From Straminergon stramineum (lineage: Eukaryota > Streptophyta > Bryopsida > Hypnales > Calliergonaceae), in contig OY987266.1 in the NCBI GenBank assembly GCA_963920665.1, forward strand, positions 15,505,001-15,569,000: a DNA stretch of 64,000 nucleotides, in the 5' to 3' direction. This document shows, one piece after another, positions 63,844-64,000 of this stretch (the stretch's first letter is position 1; the number at the start of each line of letters is the position of its first letter). The notes beneath the pieces were generated by a model. It made no database searches. It saw nothing but the letters and a program-made list of their open reading frames with translations, and was not told the DNA's origin. The translations under genes and the position numbers were made by a program.

Positions 63844-64000
63844 CTGTGAATCAAAATACCCAGAAAATTAGGCATGATCTTAGTATTCTCTTACGAAGAT
63901 CAGAATACAGCTGGTTTCGAACAGCAGTGGAAACCCCCCCCCAAGAGGTATTCGAGCAAACTTAACCACATTCCATTTTTTACTTTTTACGTTAGACACT
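63844..64000 (-). other. Intron and possible upstream exon of the alpha-kinase gene
   Basis: Minus-strand sequence upstream of the acceptor. It contains an open stretch (STAVRNQLYSDL) before a GTAAGAG site and a run of about ten G near 63937, where the read could be uncertain. Confidence 0.35.

Overview
This window looks like nuclear DNA of a land plant, most likely a non-seed plant (bryophyte, lycophyte or fern grade). The intact genes are split by many short GT-AG introns. They include a plant-type GT37 fucosyltransferase, a class III peroxidase relic, an SRC2-like C2 protein, ALG2 and an FSH-type hydrolase. The 3' end of an alpha-kinase (MHCK/eEF2K type) and a piggyBac transposon, both unusual in seed plants, push the guess toward an early-diverging lineage. 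I cannot name the species.

Layout. 1-7.2 kb: AT-rich intergenic DNA with short repeats. 7.28-9.57 kb (+): complete three-exon GT37 fucosyltransferase. 10.09-10.36 kb: a short TIR element with an exact 9-bp target duplication. 14.5-15.9 kb (+): C2-domain protein. 16.6-18.9 kb (-): a broken multi-exon gene with Cys-rich repeats. 19.07-19.89 kb (+): a divergently placed unknown gene. 20.1-23.2 kb: three different inverted-repeat elements. 23.3-24.8 kb (+): peroxidase pseudogene lacking its last exon. 25.01-28.02 kb: a MULE-like element with about 300-bp terminal inverted repeats and exon-like gene fragments inside. 28-35.3 kb: AT-rich DNA with MITEs and a degenerate tandem array. 36.01-48.11 kb: a nested transposon stack, in which a CACTA-like element carries a piggyBac element (38.63-43.29 kb) in TTAA and a solo LTR (45.17-46.31 kb) flanked by CTAAA. 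48.1-50.8 kb (-): a decayed transposon-like gene with in-frame TAG codons. 51.995-55.302 kb (+): complete eight-exon ALG2. 57.387-59.975 kb (+): complete seven-exon FSH hydrolase. 60-61.1 kb (-): unidentified broken gene. 63.38-63.84 kb (-): terminal exon of an alpha-kinase gene that runs off the right edge.

The host genes are unrelated housekeeping or cell-wall functions: Golgi fucosylation, ER dolichol-linked glycan assembly, membrane-binding C2, a small hydrolase and a kinase. There is no operon-like logic. The most informative content is the transposon stratigraphy, whose boundaries are readable to the base, and a set of gene relics whose splice sites survive although their frames are broken.
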